The notes beneath the pieces are model-generated. The model made no database searches, was not told where the DNA came from, and saw only the letters and a program-made list of their open reading frames with translations. Both the position numbers and the translations under genes were made by a program. Positions 1 to 9,120 of a stretch of DNA of 64,000 bases are shown in pieces (the stretch's first letter is position 1; each line of letters starts with the position of its first letter). This stretch comes from Metridium senile (lineage: Eukaryota; Cnidaria; Anthozoa; Actiniaria; Metridiidae): NCBI GenBank assembly GCA_949775045.1, contig OX459103.1, positions 2,493,501-2,557,500 on the forward strand, given 5' to 3'.

Positions 1-240
1 AATAATAATATTTGTTGGCTTGCTTGTTCAGTTTTCTTCATCTGTTCATATTATAAGAGGTTAGCAAAATTCTTTTATTTTATCTTTCATTTCATTTTAT
101 TTAAGTTTTATTTTTTCAGTTTATTCTATTTTATTTATTTTACTTTATTTTCATTTTATTTTTAAATTTTATTTATTTTACATTTTATTTTATTCTATTT
201 ATTTATTTATTTTATTTTTATTATTATTTGAATATATATT
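1..240. repeat. T-rich low-complexity DNA
   Basis: The first 240 bases are mostly T with scattered A, as variations of TTTTATT. No reading frame or gene signal is visible. It lies just before an exon-like open frame and, with the pyrimidine-rich stretch up to about 300, could be the end of an intron. That role is inferred. Confidence 0.6.
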
Positions 241-319
241 TTTTTAATTTTATCTTTTGTTGTTGTTTATGAGTTTGATTGTTTTCTTTATTTATCGCTT
301 GAAAATGATGCCTTGAAAG

Positions 320-1120
320 CAATCCCGACTGAACAGCTACAATATGGCCTTGACGATCCTTCGGGAGATAACGAAGAAGACAAACAAGGAATCGAGTTTG
401 ATGACTTTACAGATTTGAATATTGATATGGAGAAAGATGATGATAAAGATGAAGTAAGAGCACAAGAGAATGAGCACGAAGAGGCACAAAATAATGAGGA
501 AAATGATGGAAAAGTCACAAGTGGAGCAGAACAAGAAAACGTACTAAAAGGAATGGAGGAGAAAAACCAACAACAACATCAGCAAAAACAACAACAACAA
601 CAACAACAACGACATCATCAACAACACTACCACCACCAACAACTTCATAAGCAATATCTGCAACAAAAACACCACCACCAACAACAGCAACAGCAACAGC
701 AACAGCAACACCACCACCATCACCAACAACAACAACAATATTTGCAACAACAACAACACCAACAACAGTACTATCAACACCACCACCAACACCACCAACA
801 ACAGCACCATCAACAACAGCAACAACAGAAACAACAACATTTGCAACAACAACAACAACAGCAGCACCATCAACAACAGCAACAACAGCACCACCACGAT
901 CACCACCAACAACAACGACAACAATATTCAGAAGAAAATAAAGATAAATACGAGGAGGAAGAAGAATGGTGGATAGATGAAGAAGATGTCTCAGGAGATG
1001 GAAGGAAAGATGAAGATATCCAAAAACAAGGACAATATAAAGATAAAGATGACGCCGATGATGTTGATGATAATGATGATGACGATGATGATGATGTTGT
1101 TGATAATGCTGAAATTGATA

Positions 1121-1159
<39 letters not shown>

Positions 1160-1177
1160 GTAAAGCGTTTTTTAAAG
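320..1177 (+). CDS. Exon encoding an acidic, Gln/His-rich and Asp-rich protein (partial gene)
   Basis: The frame is open from an in-frame TGA at 229 to a consensus splice donor at 1178. Its parts in order are an acidic Asp/Glu/Asn-rich stretch (about nt 337-567), a Gln/His tract of about 120 residues (568-924), a Glu/Trp-containing acidic linker, and an Asp tract ending near 1158 followed by GKAFFK. No ATG lies in frame before M at 427 (good Kozak context, G at -3 and +4). Either translation starts there or, more likely, this is an internal exon with an acceptor near AG 318-319; exon 320-1177 would then be 858 bp with phase-1 introns on both sides. Gln uses both CAA and CAG and His both CAC and CAT, with interruptions, which suggests a maintained coding tract rather than a fresh microsatellite expansion. 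I do not recognise the family. The composition suits a disordered nuclear or regulatory protein, which is inference. Confidence 0.55.
568..924 (+). repeat. CAA/CAG/CAC trinucleotide repeat encoding poly-Gln/His
   Basis: Imperfect CAR/CAY trinucleotide repeat inside the exon. It encodes runs of 3-11 Gln separated by His runs and single Tyr, Leu, Lys or Arg residues. Such tracts commonly vary in length between alleles. The mixed codons limit slippage here. Confidence 0.85.
1121..1159 (+). repeat. Pure (ATG/GAT)13 microsatellite encoding poly-Asp
   Basis: Thirteen uninterrupted GAT-type triplets encode the last Asp run of the exon, just before the donor site. Unlike the Gln/His tract, the codon is uniform, so recent slippage is likely. 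Confidence 0.85.
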
Positions 1178-1714
1178 GTAAGTATTTGCAATTATTTACG
1201 TAATATAAACAGGAATATTAGAACAGTAAAAAGTAATAAAAAACAGATAACAAGAGTACTGACTGCCACAGTTGCAATTGAAACGTCAAATTTATAACCA
1301 GTTAATGAATGACCACCTTTACGCTTGAAAACCTTACATTAATCTTACATGTCATAACAACTCACGCACATATTTAAGTATACTAGCATATAATATTTAT
1401 TGGCTAGTCTCGCATACTTGTGAAAAATTCATTTTGCTTCAAAGTGAACATGAGGCGATCTAGTCAAAAATAGTAGTTATTAAAACTAAAGGCGCCTTAT
1501 ACCGATTCGTTTTGTTTGAATCCCATTAATAGAAATAAAGAAATGAGAAGGATGCACATAGTGAATATTTTGGCCGCAATTGCAATCCAGTGGCCATGTC
1601 CTGCAAAAATCAGTACATCAAGTTTAATCCAAAAAACCAACAATGTCATTTTTTCTCGGGCTACCCTTTTGAGCTGGAAATATATTTTGATTTTTTCTTC
1701 TGTTTCCTTTTCAG
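1178..1714 (+). other. Intron (537 bp) with consensus donor and acceptor
   Basis: The donor reads AAAG|GTAAGT at 1174-1183, a full consensus. The acceptor is a long pyrimidine tract (about 1691-1711, TTTTTTCTTCTGTTTCC...) followed by CAG at 1712-1714. The exon ends one base into a codon, and the downstream exon continues the frame with GT to make GGT (Gly). Frame compatibility of two strong sites on the same strand supports a real intron. If retained, the frame would stop at 1201-1203. Confidence 0.6.
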
Positions 1715-1749
1715 GTCGTACAAGAATGGCAATGAATAGATATGGATAG
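1715..1749 (+). CDS. Terminal coding exon of the Gln/His/Asp-rich gene
   Basis: Joined in phase 1 to the exon ending at 1177, this exon gives GRTRMAMNRYG (its Gly split across the junction) and then TAG at 1747-1749. The predicted C terminus is short and basic, in contrast to the acidic body. No clear AATAAA lies close by. The nearest on this strand are at 2055-2060 and 2110-2115, so the 3' UTR would be about 300-360 bp if either is used. Product unknown. Confidence rests on the paired splice sites and the matching phase. Confidence 0.45.
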
Positions 1750-1852
1750 ATTTAAAAACAAACAATTAATAACAAACTAGTTTGGGTCAGATTAATCGCG
1801 TCGACTTGTGTGTTTATATATTTTTCCCATCGAAAGAAAACAAAATAACGTT

Positions 1853-2012
1853 TCAGAAATACAGTATGTAATCTTGAAAACAATGCAATTACCATATATG
1901 GTATTGTAGGTGAGAAGTAACAAAAAAACTTTGATTAGCGCGCGAGATTTTTTTCTTTATTTTTAACAGGCAGAGATTGCAACAGAATAATAGGCATATC
2001 TTTGGTACGAAA
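1853..2012. repeat. 160-bp direct repeat, copy 1
   Basis: From TCAGAAATACAGTATGTAATC to GGTACGAA, this block recurs at 2396-2555 with a few substitutions and small indels in the T-run. Shared landmarks are an ATTACCATATATGGTATTG palindrome, TTGATTAGCGCGCGAGATTT, and a T-tract ending in AACAG that resembles a splice acceptor. It probably represents a duplicated 3'-UTR or exon-flanking block, or remains of a repeat family. Confidence 0.75.
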
Positions 2013-2054
2013 AGACACTGCAAGAGTGATAGTTATAGAAAACTTCAATAATTG

Positions 2055-2115
2055 AATAAATACATGAATCCAAAGCTTCTCATTGTAAAAACTCGATTGA
2101 TTAGTACAAAATAAA
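2055..2115 (+). promoter_or_regulatory. Candidate polyadenylation signals
   Basis: AATAAA occurs at 2055-2060 and again at 2110-2115, downstream of the stop codon at 1749 on the same strand. The DNA is AT-rich, so chance occurrence is likely. They are listed because they are the first canonical hexamers after the gene. Confidence 0.2.
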
Positions 2116-2213
2116 TCCACAGGTATTTAGTTCTGTGAGTATCTATGTACCTTAATTTTTTAATTAGTATTTGTATCTATCTGCTCATGTAGCTAACAGG
2201 ACAAAGCCTCAGC

Positions 2214-2258
2214 AGCCCCTGAAATAGTCCAATTTCAGAGGGTCCAATTTGGGGGGCT
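2214..2258. other. Nested inverted repeat
   Basis: AGCCCC (2214-2219) pairs with GGGGCT (2253-2258). Inside it, CTGAAAT (2219-2225) pairs with ATTTCAG (2232-2238). A short hairpin is possible. No gene context gives it a role. Confidence 0.3.
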
Positions 2259-2395
2259 AACACATTTCTATTACACAATAAACCTTTTCACGGATCTCAT
2301 CGAGCAACTTCAGCCTCGAAAGCGTATATAATATCTTCTTTAGAATTTGCCCACAGTGTACATTTCTTAAATTACCGCGAGCTGTAGTCAACGTA

Positions 2396-2555
2396 TCAGA
2401 AATACCGTATGTAATCTTGAAAACAATGCCATTACCATATATGGTATTGTAGGTGAGAAGTAATAAAAGACTTTGATTAGCGCGCGAGATTTTTTTCTTT
2501 TTTTTTTAACAGATTGAGATTTCAACAGAACAATAGGCATATCTTTGATACGAAT
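2396..2555. repeat. 160-bp direct repeat, copy 2
   Basis: Second copy of the block at 1853-2012, offset by 543 bp and in the same orientation. The GCGCGC-containing core and the CATATATG palindrome are kept, and the T-tract is slightly different. No open frame in it looks genuine. Confidence 0.75.
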
Positions 2556-3431
2556 TGTAGAGAATATATTACACGCTATTAGAGATTTTTGTTTTAGCGG
2601 CATAAGCTCGCTTTTGGCAAAAGGGAAGGTCCTATTGTATAAAACCAGTTATCTGCGACCACTGTTCACAATAGGTCATTTACATTATTGCGTTATATAC
2701 TAAGAATAGCAAAATGATTCATCTACTTTGTATTGTAAATTAATTAGTGTTAATTGTTCCCTTTATTTTCTGGAGAAATAAAAATCTGAATAACATTAAA
2801 AGTAAATAATAATAAGTCCCAAAGAATACTTGTTTTAAAATGATCAAAATATATTACTTATATTGATATGTTGAGATAAAAATAGACATTTCTAATCTTT
2901 TGTTTATAGTTTCTTCATCTGTTACTCTTCAAAATAATTCCCCATACAGAAAAATATATCTTTGGATTTGACAAATAATTTGCATGTGATCTGCAATCCC
3001 GGCTGCAGTTTTGCAGACAGAAATGAACAATCACTATACAGTCGAAAATTGTGAACAGCCATTTCATTCACAACGCTTGTACTATCTTAGTTAAAAAAAA
3101 TTCTACATGGTGCGTTACATTTGAAGTGTGTTAATTTTTCACATTTTTTGCTAGCTTCACACATAATGACGATGATAAGAAATGTGGATTTTATACGACA
3201 TTAATATTCACGTCCGAAACGTCGTCATGAGCTTATTACTTATTACTTTTTTAGGTTTTAGTACTATATATATACAATATGAGCGGGCGATTTGTATGGA
3301 ATATACACTGTATATCTCATACAGATCGGACGCGAATATTGTATAGTACTTATGAAACTCCAACGTTAGTTCTTTTATATTTTAATAAAATTGTCAAGAT
3401 AAGAGTAAATCTGGTCAAAAAAAACAAGAAC
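2556..3431. other. AT-rich intergenic DNA, no feature seen
   Basis: No splice-flanked open frame, RNA gene or clear repeat is visible in this stretch. Confidence 0.5.
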
Positions 3432-3824
3432 TGTGGTGTGGTGTGGTGTGGTGTGGTGTGGTGTGGTGTGGTGTGGTGTGGTGTGGTGTGGTGTGGTGTG
3501 GTGTGGTGTGGTGTGGTGTGGTGTGGTGTGGTGTGGTGTGGTGTGGTGTGGTGTGGTGTGGTGTGGTGTGGTGTGGTGTGGTGTGGTGTGGTGTGGTGTG
3601 GTGTGGTGTGGTGTGGTGTGGTGTGGTGTGGTGTGGTGTGGTGTGGTGTGGTGTGGTGTGGTGTGGTGTGGTGTGGTGTGGTGTGGTGTGGTGTGGTGTG
3701 GTGTGGTGTGGTGTGGTGTGGTGTGGTGTGGTGTGGTGTGGTGTGGTGTGGTGTGGTGTGGTGTGGTGTGGTGTGGTGTGGTGTGGTGTGGTGTGGTGTG
3801 GTGTGGTGTGGTGTGGTGTGGTGT
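3432..3824 (+). repeat. (TGTGG)n pentanucleotide microsatellite
   Basis: About 78 uninterrupted copies of TGTGG span roughly 393 bp, with no substitution seen. The + strand has only T and G here, so all G-richness is on one strand. It is stop-free in several frames, which produces spurious Val/Trp/Cys/Gly or His/Pro/Thr frames. The downstream flank (3874-3893) holds degenerate pieces of the same motif, suggesting an older, longer tract. Confidence 0.97.
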
Positions 3825-3950
3825 TTAACGTGGAACAATGTTTTGTTCAGGATGGGGTGATACCCAACCCAACGGTGTGGTGGGGTGTGGTTGTGATTTC
3901 TTTTGTTAAATTATCATGAATTATTAATGAGTTTTATAAGTTTGAATAGT

Positions 3951-3959
3951 CATTTATAT
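3951..3959. repeat. 9-bp target-site duplication (left)
   Basis: CATTTATAT directly precedes the inverted-repeat element and recurs directly after it at 4834-4842. Confidence 0.8.
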
Positions 3960-4833
3960 CAACCTCGTTCCCAGGGCCCTCTCCCTTCGCTTTTGGGTGG
4001 GGCGGGAAAAGGCCCTGGCATCGGCTGCCCACGTGACTCAGAACACCCTGAAATTCCGGGTGTAATAAATTAGCATAAATTACGATTCATATACTCCAAG
4101 ATACGCCTGAGCCAGAGATTATATAACTATTTAGCTAAGTAAAATTTAATTGATATTAAACATTGTTGCCTTCTTTAGATTTAAACTGCTTTAAAGTTAC
4201 TTTCTGTTGTAGATTTCAAATCATTTATCAAATATCAACAACGGCTTCAACAGAGCAATCTGGCCGATCTGAACCATGTCACTTATCACTTATGGCTTCT
4301 CATGGTAGTTTATGTGTCACGCAATCAAAAAATTGCCAGGTAGACTGCAAAATAGTCTTTACTTTTACGTGAAATTTCGTACAAACAGATATAGACTTTC
4401 ATCATTGTGAGAGATATGAAAATTAGAGACTGTCATCTCCCAATAACGAAAATCTCTACCAGCTACTTGTCAAAACATATCACTCACACTTCTGGACAAA
4501 AAGGTCAACTGTCTTTCAAAACCACAGTACAAATACGGCCTATTTCTACATAAAACTATTTTGTGGACTATTTTTCTATCTCTTGGAACCAAAGAACCGT
4601 AATAATATTGATTCAAGTTGTTTTTACTCTTATTTTGTAGCCATAGCTCTCTGAAAATGTCATTGTACAGTTTTGATCAATTTTAGTCTGTTGCTCGTCA
4701 AAAGTTGCCATGACAGTTGACAAACATTATGGAAATGCATGGACCAATGAGCAAACAGAATCGACCAGCCGATGCCAGGGCCATTTCCCGCCCCACCCAA
4801 AAGCGAAGGGAGAGGGCCCTGGGAACGAGGTTG
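3960..4833. mobile_element. Non-autonomous DNA transposon with 68-bp terminal inverted repeats
   Basis: The left end starts CAACCTCGTTCCCAGGGCCC. The right end (4766-4833) is its reverse complement over 68 bp with one mismatch seen (A/T near base 51). A perfect 9-bp direct repeat CATTTATAT flanks it, marking the exact insertion. The 874-bp element has no transposase-like frame; the short frames inside are not convincing. A 9-bp duplication with long inverted repeats is typical of Mutator-like elements, though 8-bp (hAT) assignment is possible if one base is coincidental. The near-identity of the ends suggests fairly recent activity. Confidence 0.85.
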
Positions 4834-4842
4834 CATTTATAT
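4834..4842. repeat. 9-bp target-site duplication (right)
   Basis: CATTTATAT, identical to 3951-3959. Confidence 0.8.
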
Positions 4843-5090
4843 ATCAATTCCCTCTCATTGGACCATACCATATGTGAACATAAACCTAGATATTTCTACG
4901 TAGTTAAGATAAATTAACCTTTTTTTCATCTAGAGTTTTAATCCATACTTATTCAATCAACAAATCGGTATTGGCCAATCACGAGGCAGATAGGATCTGA
5001 TTTTTTTTCTATAGCGTCTTGCAATTTACAGACTTTCAGCAACACTTCTTCAATCTGTCTTTTTAGAATATAAATAAAAATATCAATACG
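4843..5090. other. AT-rich spacer between transposon and satellite
   Basis: No gene or repeat is seen. Its last 30 bases (TCTTTTTAGAATA...AATATCAATAC) resemble the DNA just beyond the far end of the satellite. Confidence 0.5.
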
Positions 5091-6590
5091 CTATACGTTT
5101 CTTTCGGGCTACGTTTCTTTCGGGCTATACGTTTCTCTCGGGCTACGTTTCTTTCGGGCTACGTTTCTTTCGGGATATACGTTTCTTTCGGGCTATACGT
5201 TTCTTTCGGGCTACGTTTCTTTCGGGCTATACGTTTCTTTCGGGTTACGTTTCTTTCGGGCTATACGTTTCTTTCGGGCTATACGTTTCTTTCGGGCTAT
5301 ACGTTTCTTTCGGGCTATACGTTTCTTTCGGGCTACGTTTCTTTCGGGCTATACGTTTCTTTCGGGATACGTTTCTTTCGGGCTATACGTTTCTTTCGGG
5401 CTATACGTTTCTTTCGGGCTATACGTTTCTTTCGGGTTACGTTTCTTTCGGGCTATACGTTTCTTTCGGGCTACGTTTCTTTCGGGCTATACGTTTCTCT
5501 CGGGCTACGTTTCTTTCGGGCTACGTTTCTTTCGGGATATACGTTTCTTTCGGGCTATACGTTTCTTTCGGGCTACGTTTCTTTCGGGCTATACGTTTCT
5601 TTCGGGTTACGTTTCTTTCGGGCTATACGTTTCTTTCGGGCTATACGTTTCTTTCGGGTTACGTTTCTTTCGGGCTATACGTTTCTTTCGGGCTATACGT
5701 TTCTTTCGGGTTACGTTTCTTTCGGGCTATACGTTTCTTTCGGGCTATACGTTTCTTTCGGGCTACGTTTCTTTCGGGCTATACGTTTCTTTCGGGCTAT
5801 ACGTTTCTTTCGGGCTATACGTTTCTTTCGGGCTACGTTTCTTTCGGGCTATACGTTTCTCTCGGGCTACGTTTCTTTCGGGCTACGTTTCTTTCGGGAT
5901 ATACGTTTCTTTCGGGCTATACGTTTCTTTCGGGCTACGTTTCTTTCGGGCTATACGTTTCTTTCGGGTTACGTTTCTTTCGGGCTATACGTTTCTTTCG
6001 GGCTATACGTTTCTTTCGGGTTACGTTTCTTTCGGGCTATACGTTTCTTTCGGGCTATACGTTTCTTTCGGGTTACGTTTCTTTCGGGCTATACGTTTCT
6101 TTCGGGCTATACGTTTCTTTCGGGCTACGTTTCTTTCGGGCTATACGTTTCTTTCGGGCTATACGTTTCTTTCGGGCTATACGTTTCTTTCGGGCTACGT
6201 TTCTTTCGGGCTATACGTTTCTCTCGGGCTACGTATCTTTCGGGCTACGTTTCTTTCGGGATATACGTTTCTTTCGGGCTATACGTTTCTTTCGGGCTAC
6301 GTTTCTTTCGGGCTATACGTTTCTTTCGGGTTACGTTTCTTTCGGGCTATACGTTTCTTTCGGGCTATACGTTTCTTTCGGGTTACGTTTCTTTCGGGCT
6401 ATACGTTTCTTTCGGGCTATACGTTTCTTTCGGGTTACGTTTCTTTCGGGCTATACGTTTCTTTCGGGCTATACGTTTCTTTCGGGCTATACGTTTCTTT
6501 CGGGCTATACGTTTCTTTCGGGCTATACGTTTCTTTCGGGCTATACGTTTCTTTCGGGTTATACGTTTCTTTTGGGTTACGTTTCTTTCG
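5091..6590 (+). repeat. Satellite domain I: 362-bp higher-order repeat
   Basis: The diagnostic TTCTCTCGGG variant recurs at 5135, 5497, 5859 and 6221, exactly 362 bp apart each time. One period contains 21 monomers, thirteen of 18 bp and eight of 16 bp (13x18 + 8x16 = 362). Each period includes the order 16-16-GGATATACG-18-16-18-TTACG. The array therefore repeats as a multi-monomer block and not only monomer by monomer. Confidence 0.85.
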
Positions 6591-9120
6591 GGCTATACGT
6601 TTCTTTCGGGCTACGTTTCTTTCGGGCTATACGTTTCTTTCGGGCTATACGTTTCTTTCGGGCTACGTTTCTTTCGGGCTATACGTTTCTTTCGGGCTAC
6701 GTTTCTTTCGGGCTATACGTTTCTTTCGGGCTATACGTTTCTTTCGGGCTACGTTTCTTTCGGGCTACGTTTCTTTCGGGCTATACGTTTCTTTCGGGCT
6801 ATACGTTTCTTTCGGGCTACGTTTCTCTCGGGCTACGTTTCTTTCGGGCTACGTTTCTTTCGGGCTATACGTTTCTTTCGGGCTATACGTTTCTTTCGGG
6901 CTATACGTTTCTTTCGGGCTACGTTTCTTTCGGGCTATACGTTTCTTTCGGGTTACGTTTCTTTCGGGCTATACGTTTCTTTCGGGCTGTACGTTTCTTT
7001 CGGGTTACGTTTCTTTCGGGCTATACGTTTCTTTCGGGCTATACGTTTCTTTCGGGCTATACGTTTCTTTCGGGCTACGTTTCTTTCGGGCTACGTTTCT
7101 TTCGGGCTATACGTTTCTTTCGGGTTACGTTTCTTTCGGGCTATACGTTTCTTTCGGGCTATACGTTTCTTTCGGGCTATACGTTTCTTTCGGGCTACGT
7201 TTCTTTCGGGCTATACGTTTCTCTCGGGCTACGTATCTTTCGGGCTACGTTTCTTTCGGGATATACGTTTCTTTCGGGCTATACGTTTCTTTCGGGCTAC
7301 GTTTCTTTCGGGCTATACGTTTCTTTCGGGTTACGTTTCTTTCGGGCTATACGTTTCTTTCGGGCTATACGTTTCTTTCGGGTTACGTTTCTTTCGGGCT
7401 ATACGTTTCTTTCGGGCTATACGTTTCTTTCGGGTTACGTTTCTTTCGGGCTATACGTTTCTTTCGGGCTATACGTTTCTTTCGGGCTATACGTTTCTTT
7501 CGGGCTATACGTTTCTTTCGGGCTATACGTTTCTTTCGGGCTATACGTTTCTTTCGGGCTATACGTTTCTTTCGGGCTATACGTTTCTTTCGGGCTACGT
7601 TTCTTTTGGGCTATACGTTTCTTTCGGGTTACGTTTCTTTCGGGCTATACGTTTCTTTCGGGCTATACGTTTCTTTCGGGCTATACGTTTCTTTTGGGTT
7701 ACGTTTCTTTCGGGCTATACGTTTCTTTCGGGCTATACGTTTCTTTCGGGTTACGTTTCTTTCGGGCTATACGTTTCTTTCGGGCTATACGTTTCTTTCG
7801 GGTTACGTTTCTTTCGGGCTATACGTTTCTTTCGGGCTATACGTTTCTTTCAGGTTACGTTTCTTTCGGGCTATACGTTTCTTTCGGGCTATACGTTTCT
7901 TTCGAGCTATACGTTTCTTTCGGGCTATACGTTTCTTTCGGGCTACGTTTCTTTCGGGCTATACGTTTCTTTCGGGTTACGTTTCTTTCGGGCTATACGT
8001 TTCTTTCGGGCTATACGTTTCTTTCGGGTTATACGTTTCTTTTGGGTTACGTTTCTTTCGGGCTATACGTTTCTTTCGGGCTACGTTTCTTTCGGGCTAT
8101 ACGTTTCTTTCGGGCTATACGTTTCTTTCGGGCTACGTTTCTTTCGGGCTATACGTTTCTTTCGGGCTACGTTTCTTTCGGGCTATACGTTTCTTTCGGG
8201 CTATACGTTTCTTTCGGGCTACGTTTCTTTCGGGCTACGTTTCTTTCGGGCTATACGTTTCTTTCGGGCTATACGTTTCTTTCGGGCTACGTTTCTCTCG
8301 GGCTACGTTTCTTTCGGGCTACGTTTCTTTCGGGCTATACGTTTCTTTCGGGCTATACGTTTCTTTCGGGCTATACGTTTCTTTCGGGCTACGTTTCTTT
8401 CGGGCTATACGTTTCTTTCGGGTTACGTTTCTTTCGGGCTATACGTTTCTTTCGGGCTGTACGTTTCTTTCGGGTTACGTTTCTTTCGGGCTATACGTTT
8501 CTTTCGGGCTATACGTTTCTTTCGGGCTATACGTTTCTTTCGGGCTACGTTTCTTTCGGGCTACGTTTCTTTCGGGCTATACGTTTCTTTCGGGTTACGT
8601 TTCTTTCGGGCTATACGTTTCTTTCGGGCTATACGTTTCTTTCGGGCTATACGTTTCTTTCGGATTACGTTTCTTTCGGGCTATACGTTTCTTTCGGGCT
8701 ACGTTTCTTTCGGGCTATACGTTTCTTTCGGGCTATACGTTTCTTTCGGGCTATACGTTTCTTTCGGGCTACGTTTCTTTCGGGCTATACGTTTCTTTCG
8801 GGCTATACGTTTCTTTCGGGCTACGTTTCTTTCGGGCTATACGTTTCTTTCGGGCTACGTTTCTTTCGGGCTATACGTTTCTTTCGGGCTATACGTTTCT
8901 TTCGGGCTACGTTTCTTTCGGGCTACGTTTCTTTCGGGCTTTACGTTTCTTTCGGGCTATACGTTTCTTTCGGGCTACGTTTCTCTCGGGCTACGTTTCT
9001 TTCGGGCTACGTTTCTTTCGGGCTATACGTTTCTTTCGGGTTACGTTTCTTTCGGGCTATACGTTTCTTTCGGGCTATACGTTTCTTTCGGGTTACGTTT
9101 CTTTCGGGCTATACGTTTCT
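6221..9120 (+). repeat. Satellite segment with 1,000-bp and 1,470-bp duplications
   Basis: The rare pair CTCTCGGG + ACGTATCTTT occurs at 6221 and 7221, 1,000 bp apart. The pair TTTTGGGTTACG (6571, 8041) and GGCTGTACG (6987, 8457) are both separated by 1,470 bp. These shared rare variants indicate block duplications overlapping one another. Confidence 0.7.

Noticed and set aside
544..1191. Opposite-strand Leu/Val-rich and Ile-rich frames over the Gln/His/Asp exon
   Set aside because: They are shadows of the CAA/CAC and GAT repeats on the coding strand, which has better exon evidence.
3279..3919. Val/Trp/Cys/Gly-rich and His/Pro/Thr-rich frames over the TGTGG tract
   Set aside because: Pure pentanucleotide repeat open by composition on both strands.
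4163..4917. Short frames inside and at the end of the 874-bp transposon
   Set aside because: No domain, and they cross the inverted repeat; their length is expected by chance.
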